Positions 63,529 through 64,000 of a stretch of DNA of 64,000 nucleotides are shown piece by piece; within the stretch, counting starts at the first letter, position 1; every line of letters starts with the position of its first letter. Source of the DNA: Enorma phocaeensis (GTDB lineage Bacteria; Actinomycetota; Coriobacteriia; Coriobacteriales; Coriobacteriaceae); NCBI RefSeq assembly GCF_016901575.1, contig NZ_JACJKQ010000005.1, positions 1-64,000 on the forward strand, in the 5' to 3' direction. The position numbers were made by a program, and so were the translations under genes. Under the pieces are notes generated by a model. It was given only the letters and a program-made list of their open reading frames with translations. It was not told the origin of the DNA and searched no databases.

Positions 63529-64000
63529 ATGGGCATGCCTGCTTCTCATACGCTGGTGTTTGCGCTCATGAACGGGGCGACGGGGCTAACGGTGCCCGTG
63601 CTGACGCTGATGCTCCTGGTACGAGGCGCGACCTTGGAGACGTTGTCTCTGTTCATGGGCATAACGCTTGCAGTCACCGTCGCGCTTGAGGTGCCGAGTG
63701 GAATCGCGGCAGACGTGCTCGGTCGGAAACGGCTTTTTATGATTGCGATGCTGCTCAACGTGGCGGGATATGCCTTTTGGCGACAGGCGCGAGCGTGTGG
63801 CTCGTCGCCGCGCTCGACGGCTCCTATGTCACGTTCTATCTGTTTGTGGGCGCGTGGTCGGTGTTCAAGCAGACCTTGCTACATCAGGCGGCGCCCGCAC
63901 GCGAGCGCTCCAGCATGATGTCAGTGCAGTCCATAGCGCTGCGTTCCGGCGGGTTTGCGGCCTCGGCCGCCGGCGTGCCCCTTGGGGCGACGCTCTCCCT
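63529..64000 (+). pseudogene. MFS transporter, frameshifted and cut by the window end
   Basis: The N-terminus (LVFALMNGATGLTVPVLTLMLLVRGATLETLSLFMGITLAVTVALEVPSGIAADVLGRKRLFMIAMLLNVAGYAFW) is typical of major facilitator proteins, with the DxxGRK/R loop as DVLGRKR. At the TTTT run 63775-63778 the frame shifts; the second frame continues LATGASVWLVAALDGSYVTFYLFVGAWSVFKQTLLHQAAPARERSSM to the last base. One inserted T restores it. Substrate unknown; the end lies outside the window. Confidence 0.75.

Overview
The window is GC-rich, densely coded DNA of an anaerobic, gut-type actinobacterium. The gene set points to class Coriobacteriia, and Collinsella or a close relative is my best guess; this rests on family content and codon style, not on a search. 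The pointers are a dnaK-grpE-dnaJ-hspR cluster, an NRMT-type Mg transporter like the one described from Eggerthella, NiFe-hydrogenase maturation genes, a cellobiose PTS and a MurE with an ornithine/lysine-type specificity motif. The first 19 bases are exactly the Tn5 mosaic end of Nextera libraries, so base 1 is a contig end carrying untrimmed adapter. A repeat follows immediately and may be where the assembly stopped.

Layout. 0.3-9.4 kb: murE-like ligase; a two-component system divergent from an ABC-2 exporter, with paired operator-like palindromes between them; a DUF362 ferredoxin-like protein; a 42-residue membrane protein. 9.5-15.4 kb: a PAQR/hemolysin III protein, a CNNM/CBS/CorC membrane protein, a stand-alone protein resembling the cyanophycin-synthetase N-domain, YtxH and PRC-barrel proteins, and a polysaccharide deacetylase that has lost its metal ligands. 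15.6-21.5 kb: an Mg2+ module (MgtE-type sensor fused to an unusual membrane domain, plus an NRMT), pyrE, a lipoprotein, ribokinase. 21.8-28 kb: an OatA-like acyltransferase, a HAD phosphatase, then a decayed stretch: frameshifted PTS-EIIA regulator, AEC transporter with an internal deletion, truncated Fic gene, and a long palindrome. 28.1-34.2 kb: hypE, hypD, hypC, hypF, nikR and a small helical protein. 34.5-40.3 kb: thioredoxin, nadA-nadB-nadC-niaR, ferredoxin. 40.8-45.3 kb: the chaperone operon. 45.3-52.1 kb: GntR regulator and a beta-glucoside PTS operon with two phospho-glucosidases (GH1 and GH4) and a GC-rich hairpin in four of its intergenic gaps or ends. 52.2-63.4 kb: a redox/electrophile-response region (LysR and TetR divergent from an alcohol dehydrogenase, three flavodoxin-fold proteins, a monooxygenase-like protein, an aldo-keto reductase, a class-M-like sirtuin, a CMD-cupin fusion), a MITE-like element, REP-like repeats and small Cys-rich proteins. 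The window ends in a frameshifted MFS transporter.

The least explained features are the sirtuin preceded by three evenly spaced TGTAA-N9-(T/G)TACA palindromes, the stand-alone CphA-N-like protein with an HxxEH motif, the MgtE-sensor/NRMT pair, the degenerate deacetylase, and an exported flavodoxin lipoprotein. No tRNA, rRNA or CRISPR array was recognised.
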